A DNA stretch of 64,000 bases from assembly GCA_023457935.1 (NCBI GenBank), contig JAEXBA010000068.1, positions 1 to 64,000 of the forward strand, given 5' to 3'. Shown here in pieces: positions 36,232 through 44,585 of this stretch (the first letter of the stretch is position 1; every line of letters starts with the position of its first letter). The notes under the pieces were generated by a model that was given only the letters and a program-made list of their open reading frames with translations, was not told the DNA's origin and ran no database searches. Source of the DNA: Bacteroidota bacterium (lineage in GTDB: Bacteria; Bacteroidota; Bacteroidia; Flavobacteriales; Weeksellaceae). The position numbers and the translations under genes were made by a program.

Positions 36232-36263
36232 GATTTGAAAATTCGTTGATTTGAAGATTTGGA
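36232..36263 (+). repeat. Element 2, left arm: four 8-bp units
   Basis: Four octamers, consensus GATTTGAA (one unit, AATTCGTT, diverged), starting 2 bp after the sufB stop and ending 1 bp before the ATG of the embedded gene. The inverted counterpart is at 36644-36675; arms match at 23 of 32 positions. Confidence 0.75.
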
Positions 36264-36264
36264 A

Positions 36265-36618
36265 ATGAAAGGTGAAGCATCTGATAATATTATTGTAAAA
36301 CTCAGTTTCGAATTTGCCTTGAAAATAATTTCATACTGCGAGATTCTTGAATCGGACAGGAAATATGTAATTTCAAATCAATTGTTAAAATCCGGAACTT
36401 CCATTGGAGCAAATATAAGAGAAGCACAAAATGCTGAAAGTAAAGCCGATTTTATTCATAAATTCAAAATTGCAGCGAAAGAAATAGAAGAAACATTTTA
36501 TTGGATTGATTTATGCGAATTTTCAGAGAACTATCCTTCAACTGAAGAGTTAAAATTGAAACTAGAGACCATTTCAAAGATTGTCAATAAAATAATCATA
36601 ACATCAAAAAACAAATAG
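36265..36618 (+). CDS. Four-helix-bundle protein, copy 2 (divergent subfamily)
   Basis: A 117-residue protein. ATG 36265 is preferred to the TTG at 36259, which is inside the octamer array. It belongs to the same broad family as copies 1 and 3 but a different subfamily, with core KSGTSIGANIREAQNAESKA (about 48-67) and no FEDLEIW start. It sits between sufB and sufC inside its own inverted octamer arrays. Function unknown. Confidence 0.88.
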   Translation: MKGEASDNIIVKLSFEFALKIISYCEILESDRKYVISNQLLKSGTSIGANIREAQNAESKADFIHKFKIAAKEIEETFYWIDLCEFSENYPSTEELKLKLETISKIVNKIIITSKNK

Positions 36619-36643
36619 GATTGGAAAAGTGTTGAATGGCATT

Positions 36644-36675
36644 TTCAAATAGACAAATTTCCAAATTTCCAAATC
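36644..36675 (+). repeat. Element 2, right arm: four 8-bp units
   Basis: Four octamers, consensus TCCAAATT/TTCAAATC, the inverse of the left arm unit, ending 6 bp before the sufC ATG at 36682. Confidence 0.75.
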
Positions 36676-36681
36676 AGCAAT

Positions 36682-37425
36682 ATGTTAAATATCAAAAACT
36701 TACACGCCAAAATTGAAGACGGCGCAGAAATCTTAAAAGGAATCAACCTTGAAATAAAACCGGGCGAAGTTCACGCAATTATGGGACCAAACGGTGCCGG
36801 AAAATCCACACTTTCCTCTGTTATTGCCGGAAAAGAAGATTATGAAGTTACCGACGGTGAAATTCTTTTTGAAGGTGAAGACATCGTTGAAGATGCTCCG
36901 GAAGAAAGAGCGCACAAAGGAATCTTCATGTCGTTTCAGTATCCGGTGGAAATTCCGGGAGTTTCTGTGACGAATTTCATCAAAGCAGCGATGAATGAAA
37001 ACCGCAAAGCAAACGGTTTGGAAGATATGTCTGCAAAAGAAATGTTGGCGTTGATCCGTGAAAAATCAGAACTTCTGGACATTAAAAAAGATTTCCTTTC
37101 AAGATCGCTGAACGAAGGATTTTCCGGAGGTGAAAAGAAACGTAACGAAATTTTCCAGATGATGATGCTGAATCCAAAACTTGCAATTTTGGACGAGACT
37201 GATTCAGGTTTAGATATCGATGCTTTGAGAATCGTTGCAGATGGCGTGAATAAATTCAGAAACGAAGGAAACGCTGTTCTGTTAATCACTCACTATCAAA
37301 GACTTCTGAACTATATTCAACCGGATTACGTTCATGTTTTGGCGGATGGAAAAATCATCAAAACCGGTGATAAATCTCTCGCTTTGGAACTGGAAGACAA
37401 AGGTTACGACTGGCTGCTCAATTAA
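36682..37425 (+). CDS. sufC: Fe-S cluster assembly ATPase SufC
   Basis: The 247-residue ABC-type ATPase of the SufBC2D complex. Walker A GPNGAGKST (about 35-43), the SufC-type signature LNEGFSGGEKKRNEIFQ, Walker B AILDETDSGLD and the switch His in LLITHYQR are all present. Cytoplasmic. It lies between elements 2 and 3. Confidence 0.97.
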   Translation: MLNIKNLHAKIEDGAEILKGINLEIKPGEVHAIMGPNGAGKSTLSSVIAGKEDYEVTDGEILFEGEDIVEDAPEERAHKGIFMSFQYPVEIPGVSVTNFIKAAMNENRKANGLEDMSAKEMLALIREKSELLDIKKDFLSRSLNEGFSGGEKKRNEIFQMMMLNPKLAILDETDSGLDIDALRIVADGVNKFRNEGNAVLLITHYQRLLNYIQPDYVHVLADGKIIKTGDKSLALELEDKGYDWLLN

Positions 37426-37453
37426 TTTGAAATTGAATGTTTGAAATTTGAGA
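37426..37453 (+). repeat. Element 3, left arm: four 7-bp units
   Basis: Four heptamers, consensus TTTGAAA/TTTGAGA, beginning at the first base after the sufC stop. The inverse array is at 37876-37903; arms match at 22 of 28 positions when phased. Confidence 0.8.
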
Positions 37454-37455
37454 TT

Positions 37456-37851
37456 GTGGGAACGATAAACAATTTTGAAGATTTGGAAATTTGGCAGAAA
37501 TCAAGATTATTCTGTCAACAGATTGATAATCATTGTCTGCACAATTCCAAGTTCTATCAGCATGACAAATTTCAAATAGATAGAGCGAGTTCTTCCATCA
37601 TGGATAATATTGCTGAAGGTTTTGAAAGAGAAGGGAATAAAGAATTTGTCAACTTCTTAACAATGTCCAAAGGATCAGCCGGAGAAGTTCGCTCACAGTT
37701 AATCAGAGCAAAAGACAGAAACTATTTGGAAGATGAGACTTTTGAATTACTTAATCAGGAAATTTTAGCAATATCAAAAATGCTTTCAGGATTTATAAAC
37801 TATCTCAAAAACTCTGAACATAAAGGAAATAAATTTAATAGAAAAGATTGA
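37456..37851 (+). CDS. Four-helix-bundle protein, copy 3
   Basis: A 131-residue paralogue of copy 1 (NNFEDLEIWQKSR; SSSIMDNIAEGFEREGNKEF). The open frame extends to a TTG at 37441, but that codon is inside the heptamer array. The GTG at 37456 gives exactly the length of copy 1 and starts 2 bp after the array, the same spacing as in copy 1. It sits between sufC and sufD. Confidence 0.88.
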   Translation: MGTINNFEDLEIWQKSRLFCQQIDNHCLHNSKFYQHDKFQIDRASSSIMDNIAEGFEREGNKEFVNFLTMSKGSAGEVRSQLIRAKDRNYLEDETFELLNQEILAISKMLSGFINYLKNSEHKGNKFNRKD

Positions 37852-37875
37852 GGTTGAATATATTACGGACTTAAT

Positions 37876-37903
37876 TTCAAATCTCAAACTTCAAATCTCA
37901 AAT
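37876..37903 (+). repeat. Element 3, right arm: four 7-bp units
   Basis: Four heptamers alternating TTCAAAT and CTCAAAC/CTCAAAT, the inverse of the left arm, ending 7 bp before the sufD ATG (37911). Confidence 0.8.
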
Positions 37904-37910
37904 TAAGCTA

Positions 37911-39218
37911 ATGGCTTTGTACGAACAAATTTTAAACAATCACTCCGAATTTTTGGGAAAACTGCAGCATTCTTTTTTGAATGAGGCAAGAAAAACTGCA
38001 CTTCAGAAGTTTGAAAAAGCAGGTTTTCCGACCAAAAAAGACGAGGAATACAAATACACGAATCTTCGGGAAATCATAGAAAAAGAATACAACTTTTTCC
38101 CTTCCGAACATCACAACATCACGAAAGAGCAGCTGGATGAACTTCATTTGGGTGAAGAACATTTCGATTTTATCGTGTTCATCAACGGTGAACTGCACAA
38201 AGAATTTTCAAAAATTTCGATTGAGAACGTAGAATTTCTGTCGTTCCGCTATGCGCTGAACGATGCGAATCACAAAGAAGTTTTTGAGAAATATTTCAAC
38301 AGACTTTCAGATCAGGACAACGCCTTCGTAAATCTGAATTCAGCTTATGCGCGTGACGGATTTTTCATGAAAGTTCCCAAAAATGTAGTGATCGAAAAAC
38401 CGATTCATGTTTTTTATCTTTCTAAGAATCAGGAAGAGAACACTTTTTACAACACAAGAAATCTGCTGATTGCGGAAGAAGGTTCAAAAGTGGAAGTGAT
38501 TGAAAGTCACCATAATTTTGACTCCAATTTTGTGTTTACGAATTCAGTTACTGAAATTTTTGCAGGGAAAAATGCAAAGGCTGATTGGCATAAACTTCAG
38601 AACGATAACGATACTTCGTACTTGGTGGATCACACGTTTGCTAAGCAGGAAAGAGATTCTTTGGCGACCGTCAATACTTTTTCTTTTGGTGGAAAACTGG
38701 TGAGAAACAATCTGGACTTCATTCAGGACGGAGAAAATATCAACTCGTTCATGAACGGAATTACGATTATCGGAAAAGAACAACTGGTTGATCATCATAC
38801 CGCAGTTCATCACAATCAACCGAATTGTGAAAGTTATCAAAACTATAAAGGAATTTTTAAGGATAAATCGCACGGCGTTTTCAACGGAAAAGTTTTTGTA
38901 GATAAAATCGCTCAGAAAACCAATGCTTATCAACAAAATAACAACGTTTTACTTTCTGAAGGAGCAACCATCGACACCAAACCTCAGCTTGAAATTTTTG
39001 CTGACGATGTGAAATGTTCTCACGGATGTACTGTCGGTCAACTCAATAAAGACGCGTTATTTTATCTGAGAGCGAGAGGAATTTCCAAGAAAGAAGCTCA
39101 GGCTTTGCTACTGTATGCTTTTGCTAACGATGCAATGCAGAATATTGATATTGAGCCGCTAAAAATGAAAATATCCAGACTTCTAGCGGAAAAACTGGAA
39201 GTGGAGATGGAGTTTTAA
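37911..39218 (+). CDS. sufD: Fe-S cluster assembly protein SufD
   Basis: A 435-residue subunit of the SufBC2D scaffold. The N-terminal helical part (FEKAGFPTKKDEEYKYTNL) is followed by a beta-helix core. The conserved C-terminal segment CSHGCTVGQLNKDALFYLRARG carries the Cys and His used at the SufB-SufD interface. Last gene of the cluster, followed by a terminator; sufS and sufE are not adjacent. Confidence 0.96.
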   Translation: MALYEQILNNHSEFLGKLQHSFLNEARKTALQKFEKAGFPTKKDEEYKYTNLREIIEKEYNFFPSEHHNITKEQLDELHLGEEHFDFIVFINGELHKEFSKISIENVEFLSFRYALNDANHKEVFEKYFNRLSDQDNAFVNLNSAYARDGFFMKVPKNVVIEKPIHVFYLSKNQEENTFYNTRNLLIAEEGSKVEVIESHHNFDSNFVFTNSVTEIFAGKNAKADWHKLQNDNDTSYLVDHTFAKQERDSLATVNTFSFGGKLVRNNLDFIQDGENINSFMNGITIIGKEQLVDHHTAVHHNQPNCESYQNYKGIFKDKSHGVFNGKVFVDKIAQKTNAYQQNNNVLLSEGATIDTKPQLEIFADDVKCSHGCTVGQLNKDALFYLRARGISKKEAQALLLYAFANDAMQNIDIEPLKMKISRLLAEKLEVEMEF

Positions 39219-39241
39219 TTCCTTTATCGAAAAAAAAATTT

Positions 39242-39273
39242 AAATCCGGAGATAACCATCCGGATTTTTTTAT
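39242..39273 (+). terminator. Terminator of the suf operon
   Basis: A 9-bp stem (AAATCCGGA with TCCGGATTT), 8-nt loop and T run, 24 bp after the sufD stop. Confidence 0.8.
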
Positions 39274-39348
39274 TTAGTTCAAATTCTTTCTAACTCAAGC
39301 TACTTACTAGATTGGACCCGCACGAAACAAAATTTCTGTCAAAAACCA

Positions 39349-39498
39349 GTTCCAAACATCTTTGTTGACGTCCTGAACCACCTTTGACACGTCCATCAAC
39401 GGCAAATACCTCATCTCGAACCGGAAAATCTACGTTCCGGACCACAAAATACTCGTTCCCGACGACCTCCCACTTCGTCCCTAACCACCTCTCCGATC
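39349..39498. repeat. Degenerate tandem repeat, seven units of 21-22 bp
   Basis: In the 368-bp gene-free stretch 39219-39586, units beginning GTCC/GTTCC recur at 39349, 39370, 39391, 39413 (ATCTCG), 39434, 39455 and 39477, a pitch of 21-22 bp. Consensus begins GTTCC-n-GACCAC. The plus strand is strikingly C-rich and G-poor. Read on the minus strand the repeats give a degenerate heptapeptide (VVRNVDF, PVRDEVF), but frameshifts break it, so no functional gene is claimed. The rest of the gap holds the suf terminator and AT-rich sequence. Confidence 0.6.
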
Positions 39499-39586
39499 AA
39501 AATAACCGTACTGAAGAATAATTTAACCTCAAGCAATAAAAGATTGTTACGGGCGTTGATTAAGAAATTCAAAATAAATTGTTATC

Positions 39587-40111
39587 ATGAAAAAAGCCTC
39601 TCTAATTCTGTTGGTTAGCTGCAGTACCTTACTCTATAGCCAGATTCGCTATTCCGGTAAGATTGAACCTAATTTAAATATTAATATCGGTAGAACGCTC
39701 ACCGTGGATCCTACTCCGTACTGGCAGGGCTACGATCTGGACCACAAACAAAACGGAAGTGGTATAAATTTCATCAATGGCGTTATGTTTCGTGAGAAGT
39801 TCTTTGCAGGTCTAGGTGTAGGTTACCAAAATTTTTATCATGCGGACGCGAGCCCTAAGAATATCCACGGTGCTGCTTTTTTCTTTAACGGTGAATATGT
39901 GAATCTGGAAAAACCACGGAGCATCCTTTTCTACACTAACCTGGGACTGAGCACCATCTGGAAAAACTCCGGCACACATGCTACATCTGCAGTTGAAATT
40001 GGAACCGGCTACAATTCGCAATTCATGAAGGATCACATCTACATAAAAGGAGGAATTGGCCTTATGCACCACCACGCATTTCTTAAGTTTGGTGCTGGCT
40101 ACCGCTTTTAG
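39587..40111 (+). CDS. Small outer membrane beta-barrel protein, unknown function
   Basis: A 174-residue protein with a signal peptide (MKKASLILLVSCSTLLYSQ) and alternating beta-strand pattern ending FLKFGAGYRF, the aromatic C-terminus of outer membrane barrels. It has about eight predicted strands and a His-rich stretch (LMHHHAFL). No specific family recognised. It stands alone between the repeat region and a terminator. Confidence 0.7.
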   Translation: MKKASLILLVSCSTLLYSQIRYSGKIEPNLNINIGRTLTVDPTPYWQGYDLDHKQNGSGINFINGVMFREKFFAGLGVGYQNFYHADASPKNIHGAAFFFNGEYVNLEKPRSILFYTNLGLSTIWKNSGTHATSAVEIGTGYNSQFMKDHIYIKGGIGLMHHHAFLKFGAGYRF

Positions 40112-40144
40112 AAATTTCCACTCTACTACTAATATCATAAATGA

Positions 40145-40182
40145 AAATCCGGACCTCACGATCCGGATTTGACTTTATTATT
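40145..40182. terminator. Terminator between convergent genes
   Basis: A 9-bp stem (AAATCCGGA with TCCGGATTT) followed by a T-rich tract to about 40192. The stem sequence is nearly the same as the suf terminator stem. Confidence 0.7.
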
Positions 40183-40201
40183 TTTTTTTTTAGAACCTTC
40201 C

Positions 40202-41146
40202 TTATTTCCAGCTCTGATTGTTCTTGTTATCAGACCTTTTCACACCGTTATCAATATTATAAGCTAAACCGACACCCAAAGTCTGTTTTAGCTGAGTTCT
40301 TTTAATCTGATTGTGATCGTACAGCAAATCAAGCGTCACCACAGAAGAAATGTACTTGTTGATTTTCATGTTCAGAATTCCGCCATAGGAAACAACCAGT
40401 CTTTCCGGATGATCAAGATAGTTGGAGAATACAGAAGCGGTATTCAAAAGAGAAATATTCTCCATCAACTGCACTTTGTACATTGCCGTTCCAAGGAAAC
40501 CGAACTGAAAAAGAGAAGTATCACCGTCGTTTTTCAAACCGTAATTTCCGGCAAACTGAAGATCTTTATCCAGCACAAAAGTCCATCTTGCATTAGCAGG
40601 GCGAAGTGTTACGGTTAAGTTTTCATTCGGTCTGTATGTGAAACCGGCACCTACATTTACGTAACCCGGAGCCATGAAATTCGAGATCTTTTTGTGACCT
40701 TCTGAATCAGTTTCTGTACTGATAATCGGGCTTGCATTGTCGTAATCGTAACCTGGCGCAAACTGCGTCAATAGACTTGCTCCGGCGGAAGCGTACCAGC
40801 TTTCAGCAATTTTTCTACCGTAATTAGTGGAAAGGTTGATGATGTCCTGTGTTTTTCTGGTACCCAATCCTTTAGTATTGGACTGTCCGTAACCCAAAAT
40901 CACAATATTTTCCCAAAGATCCTTGTCTTTTTCATAGGTCATGTTGTAGTTAGAGCCTGCGATCCAACCGATGTTGTTTACTCCACCGGCAACCCAGTTC
41001 GAAAACGCTGCCTGGTTCAGCATTAAGGTATTTTGACCAACAACAGACCAATGCTTTGTGGAATCTACAACCGCAGTTTCAGTTACTTCCTGCGCGGAAG
41101 CTGAAAACCCAGCTAGCGCTAAACATAAAAATAATAGTTTTTTCAT
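40202..41146 (-). CDS. DUF3078 protein, copy 1
   Basis: A 314-residue secreted protein with a signal peptide (1-18, ASAQ). The DUF3078 hallmarks are WSVVGQNTLMLNQAAFSNWVAGG (about 33-55) and repeated barrel-like strands ending LGVGLAYNID. Probably an outer membrane barrel specific to Bacteroidota; function unknown. Its paralogue is the adjacent gene upstream, and each has its own promoter. Confidence 0.85.
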   Translation of the reverse strand: MKKLLFLCLALAGFSASAQEVTETAVVDSTKHWSVVGQNTLMLNQAAFSNWVAGGVNNIGWIAGSNYNMTYEKDKDLWENIVILGYGQSNTKGLGTRKTQDIINLSTNYGRKIAESWYASAGASLLTQFAPGYDYDNASPIISTETDSEGHKKISNFMAPGYVNVGAGFTYRPNENLTVTLRPANARWTFVLDKDLQFAGNYGLKNDGDTSLFQFGFLGTAMYKVQLMENISLLNTASVFSNYLDHPERLVVSYGGILNMKINKYISSVVTLDLLYDHNQIKRTQLKQTLGVGLAYNIDNGVKRSDNKNNQSWK

Positions 41147-41164
41147 ATTTGAAATTTAAAGGCG

Positions 41165-41172
41165 CAAAATTA
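41165..41172 (-). promoter_or_regulatory. Candidate -7 box of DUF3078 copy 1
   Basis: TAATTTTG on the minus strand, 18 bp upstream of the start; no clear -33. Confidence 0.4.
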
Positions 41173-41205
41173 CGAAAATTCGCTGAAACCTGTTTTTTCC
41201 GGTAA

Positions 41206-42315
41206 TTATTTAACTATAAACGGCTTGATTACTTTTTTTCTGGTGTCTTTTTGGTTAATCTGTTCACCGAGATTATAGGAAAACCCGATTCCCAAAGTCT
41301 GCTTGCGCTGAAGTTTCTGTATCTGGTCGTGGTCGTAAAGCAAATCCAGCGTCACTACTGTTGAAATAAATTTATTGAAACGGATGTTCAGCGTTCCGGT
41401 ATAAGCGATATCCACTCTTTCTGAATGATGAACGTAATTGCTGAAGAAATTCAGCTGGTTGTCCAGATTGATATCTTTATAAATCTTCAGACGGTAAATA
41501 ATGTTCAGCAGGGCTCCCAATTCGGTTCTTACACTTTGTCCATCGCGTTCAAGACCATAACGCCCGGCCTTCTGAAGAAGAGGATCCTTTACGAAAGTAA
41601 ATTTGCCGTTGGCAGGCCTGAAGATAATCTGAAGGTTTTCATTAGGATTATAGGAAACACCGAGCCCGACATTCAGATATCCCGGGGCCATAAACCTCGA
41701 AATACGGTCTTCATACTCAGGATCCGGCGTTGCAGAATAATTATAACCTGCCGTATACTGGGAAAGAAACTGAAAACCTGTGGACAGATAGTAGTTGCGG
41801 CCCAGATCATATCCGTAATTACTCATCAGGTTGATGAAATCCTCAGTTTTGCGCTGTGACTGTCCTTTTGTCGACATAAATCCGTAGCCGGACTGAAGAA
41901 TGTTTTCCAGATAATGCTTTCGGTTACGGTAACTTAAATTGTAATTAATTTTTCCCATTACACCGATATTATCGTTACCGCCACTGTTCCAGTTGGCAAA
42001 TGACGCCTGGTTGAAAACCAGCGTATTCTGGCCGAAAAAATACCATTTCTGTGGCGCCTTGTAATTGTTCAGAACGAAAGGTGTTACAGGAAGTTCTTCC
42101 GTAAGATGAGGAATCACCAGATCATCCTTGATTACGATGGTGTCTTTGAAAGGCGCCTCAAGCTCAATCAGCTTGGGACTGTCCAAGCTGTCCAGATCGG
42201 GAACGGTACGGTTCCATCTTGCCTGGTTAATGGAATCGATAATTTCCCTTGGGCTTTTCTGGGCATTAACAATAATGAGGAAAAAGAAAGCGACAAATAA
42301 CAAAAATCTCTGCAT
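41206..42315 (-). CDS. DUF3078 protein, copy 2
   Basis: A 369-residue paralogue of the preceding protein, with a signal peptide (about 1-18), an extra 70-residue N-terminal extension rich in Pro/Asp/Leu, then the family motif WYFFGQNTLVFNQASFANWNSGG (about 92-114). The C-terminus ends IGFSYNLGEQ plus a basic tail. Probably arose by tandem duplication. Function unknown. Confidence 0.85.
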   Translation of the reverse strand: MQRFLLFVAFFFLIIVNAQKSPREIIDSINQARWNRTVPDLDSLDSPKLIELEAPFKDTIVIKDDLVIPHLTEELPVTPFVLNNYKAPQKWYFFGQNTLVFNQASFANWNSGGNDNIGVMGKINYNLSYRNRKHYLENILQSGYGFMSTKGQSQRKTEDFINLMSNYGYDLGRNYYLSTGFQFLSQYTAGYNYSATPDPEYEDRISRFMAPGYLNVGLGVSYNPNENLQIIFRPANGKFTFVKDPLLQKAGRYGLERDGQSVRTELGALLNIIYRLKIYKDINLDNQLNFFSNYVHHSERVDIAYTGTLNIRFNKFISTVVTLDLLYDHDQIQKLQRKQTLGIGFSYNLGEQINQKDTRKKVIKPFIVK

Positions 42316-42340
42316 AACTTCTGAACTGGGGTTCGCGCTG

Positions 42341-42348
42341 CAAAAATA
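42341..42348 (-). promoter_or_regulatory. Candidate -7 box of DUF3078 copy 2
   Basis: TATTTTTG on the minus strand, 25 bp upstream of the start codon. Confidence 0.4.
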
Positions 42349-42486
42349 AGGTATAAATAAATAACCTCTTTCCAGGATTGTCGCAATATTTATAACAATT
42401 TGTCTGTTTTTGAACGAATTTTCAACAGAATACGGCCATTTTTTCGTATTATGTGAGTTGGCTCTTCATTTGACTGAATCATTGTC

Positions 42487-43260
42487 ATGTTCAAAAAAGC
42501 ACTTTCAGCAAAAGCACTGCTCTATCCTCTCTTCATGCTTCTCGCAATGTGGAGTGGCTACTTTCTGCAGCTTCACGGTGTTTTTGAAGGATGCTGGGGC
42601 GCCATTATTCCGCTCGTACCGCAAGGTCTTAAGGGAGTCATTTTTTCGCCGCTGCTGCATGGTAATTTCGAACACCTTTTCGGAAATTCCGTTCCTATTG
42701 CGGTACTGATGTTTCTGCTCTATCAGTTTTATCCGAAAGTGGCCGGAAAAGTTTTTGTGCTCGGATGGCTGCTCACCGGTTTTCTGGTTTGGCTGCTTCC
42801 GCCAATAGATGTTTTTACTGGCCAGTACGTAAATTCGTGCATCATCGGAGCCAGCGGAATTGTATATGTTTTAGCTTTTTTTCTTTTTTTCAGCGGTGTT
42901 TTCAAAAGAAATCTGATGCTCATGGCCATCTCGCTGGTTGTTGCGCTCTCTTACGGGAGTTTAATCTGGGGCGTTTTTCCTGAAGAATTTTTTGTAATGC
43001 CAGAAAACAGAAGCAATATCTCCTGGCAAAGTCATCTTTCCGGGGCAGCCATCGGCATAACAATGGCCTTCATCTTCCGGAACGTTGGCGAAAAAAGAAA
43101 AAAATTCATCTGGCAGTTCCCTAATTATTACAGCGAAAAAGATGACAGACTCTGGCAGGAATACCGCGAAAACCATCCGGAAGACTTTCAGGAAATGCCT
43201 CAGAAAAAGAAAGAGGACATTTGGAAACATCTTGATGAAATAAGGAAAAACAGCCGCTAA
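42487..43260 (+). CDS. Rhomboid-family intramembrane serine protease
   Basis: A 257-residue membrane protein with six helices. The catalytic Ser lies in GASGIVY (about 121-127) and the partner His in SHLSGAAIG (about 182). HGNFEHLFGNS in loop 1 is the rhomboid H..N region. The hydrophilic C-terminal tail (about 205-257) is cytoplasmic. The target protein is unknown. Ends 29 bp before dprA. Confidence 0.9.
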   Translation: MFKKALSAKALLYPLFMLLAMWSGYFLQLHGVFEGCWGAIIPLVPQGLKGVIFSPLLHGNFEHLFGNSVPIAVLMFLLYQFYPKVAGKVFVLGWLLTGFLVWLLPPIDVFTGQYVNSCIIGASGIVYVLAFFLFFSGVFKRNLMLMAISLVVALSYGSLIWGVFPEEFFVMPENRSNISWQSHLSGAAIGITMAFIFRNVGEKRKKFIWQFPNYYSEKDDRLWQEYRENHPEDFQEMPQKKKEDIWKHLDEIRKNSR

Positions 43261-43267
43261 AATTTAA

Positions 43268-43275
43268 TATCTTTG
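43268..43275 (+). promoter_or_regulatory. -7-like box before dprA
   Basis: TATCTTTG fits TAnnTTTG, 14 bp upstream of the dprA ATG; would give a very short leader. Confidence 0.35.
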
Positions 43276-43289
43276 ATGAAAACACAACC

Positions 43290-44399
43290 ATGTTTTCGGA
43301 CGAGCATCTTTACTCCATCGCACTCCGGCGGTGCAGTCTTATCGGCGACATCAACTTCTACAAACTGCTGCGCGAAACAGGCTCAGCAGAGGAAACCTGG
43401 AAAACAAACAGAAAAACGCTTTCAAAACTGGAAGGTTTCGGAAGCAGAACTGTGGCCGACATCGGTAATGATGAACACCTGCGGTTCGCTGAAAATGAAA
43501 TCCGATTCTGCGAAAAAAACCGAATAAACATTCTGCTCCGTCACCAAAACGGGCTTCCACACCTTTTACAGCAATGCGATGATGCGCCGGCCGTTCTGTA
43601 TTCAAAAGGCAGTTATCCCGAAGACCGGAAAGCAGTTAGCATCGTTGGCACAAGAAACATCACCTCTTACGGAAAGAAATTCATTGAAGATTTTTTTGAT
43701 GAAATAAAGGGCTCCAAAACTGTTTCTGTCAGCGGACTGGCTCTCGGCGCTGATGCAGAAGTGCATGAACATTCCCTGCAAACCGGAATTCCTACCGTTG
43801 GAGTTCTTGCACACGGCTTTCATACATTTTATCCTTCGAGAAACCGTAAACTGGCAGAGAGAATCCTTGACAACGGCGGCGCTTTGTTCACCGAGTTCAA
43901 TTCTTCACAGAAACCGGACCGCGAAAACTTCATTCAGCGTAACAGGATTATTGCCGGAATTTCAAAATCAACTGTTGTTGTAGAAACCGCTTTCGGGGGC
44001 GGATCTATTTCTACGGTAACTTTTGCGAATGATTACAACCGGGATGTTTTTGCGCTCCCGGGAAAAATTACAGATAAGTACAGCCAGGGGTGCAACCATA
44101 TCATTATGCTGAACAAGGCATCAGCTATCTCCACGGTTAAAGATCTGGTGCGCGATTTAGGCATTTCAACCAATGTGAATAAAATGGAAGAACTATTCCC
44201 TGCCTCGGAACTGCGCCCGCAATTAACTGAAAATCAAAAAACAATCTATACTATTATTAAAAATAATCCCAATATTTCTTTAGACGAAATTTCATTAAAA
44301 ACGGAGCTGCCTTCTCACAAAATCTTACCGGATTTACTGAATCTTGAACTTTCCGGGTACGTGAAAACACTTTCCGGGAAGCAATTTTTGGCCATCTGA
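43290..44399 (+). CDS. dprA: DNA-processing protein DprA
   Basis: Loads RecA on incoming single-stranded DNA during transformation. The 369 residues comprise an N-terminal helical region (1-95), a Rossmann-like DprA core (about 100-290) with VSIVGTRNITSYG, SGLALGADAEVHEHSL and FIQRNRIIAG, and a C-terminal winged helix (about 305-369). An out-of-frame ATG upstream is ignored. Confidence 0.95.
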   Translation: MFSDEHLYSIALRRCSLIGDINFYKLLRETGSAEETWKTNRKTLSKLEGFGSRTVADIGNDEHLRFAENEIRFCEKNRINILLRHQNGLPHLLQQCDDAPAVLYSKGSYPEDRKAVSIVGTRNITSYGKKFIEDFFDEIKGSKTVSVSGLALGADAEVHEHSLQTGIPTVGVLAHGFHTFYPSRNRKLAERILDNGGALFTEFNSSQKPDRENFIQRNRIIAGISKSTVVVETAFGGGSISTVTFANDYNRDVFALPGKITDKYSQGCNHIIMLNKASAISTVKDLVRDLGISTNVNKMEELFPASELRPQLTENQKTIYTIIKNNPNISLDEISLKTELPSHKILPDLLNLELSGYVKTLSGKQFLAI

Positions 44400-44533
44400 A
44401 AATTAACCGTTTTTTAATATTTCATTGTTTTTCTGATAACATTTAGTTTTCCATAATTTTTTAGCATAAATTGTAGATTTAATAAAAAATTAGGTCAAAA
44501 AATATAAATTATTCACAAAGATTAAAACAATGC

Positions 44534-44563
44534 TTGCGAGTCTTGAAAAAAAAATTAAATTTG
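44534..44563 (+). promoter_or_regulatory. Promoter of gdhA
   Basis: TTG (44534-44536), a 19-bp spacer and TAAATTTG (44556-44563), 22 bp before the ATG. The rest of the 186-bp upstream region is AT-rich without other features. Confidence 0.7.
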
Positions 44564-44585
44564 TTGATAACAATAATCAACCTTT

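Noticed and set aside
34332..37903. Ordinary insertion sequences with fixed terminal inverted repeats
   Set aside because: Terminal sequences differ between copies, there is no transposase, and no target-site duplications were found.
39370..39483. Small gene in the 21-22 bp repeat region
   Set aside because: Frames are short, interrupted, change phase between units and lack a start or ribosome-binding context.
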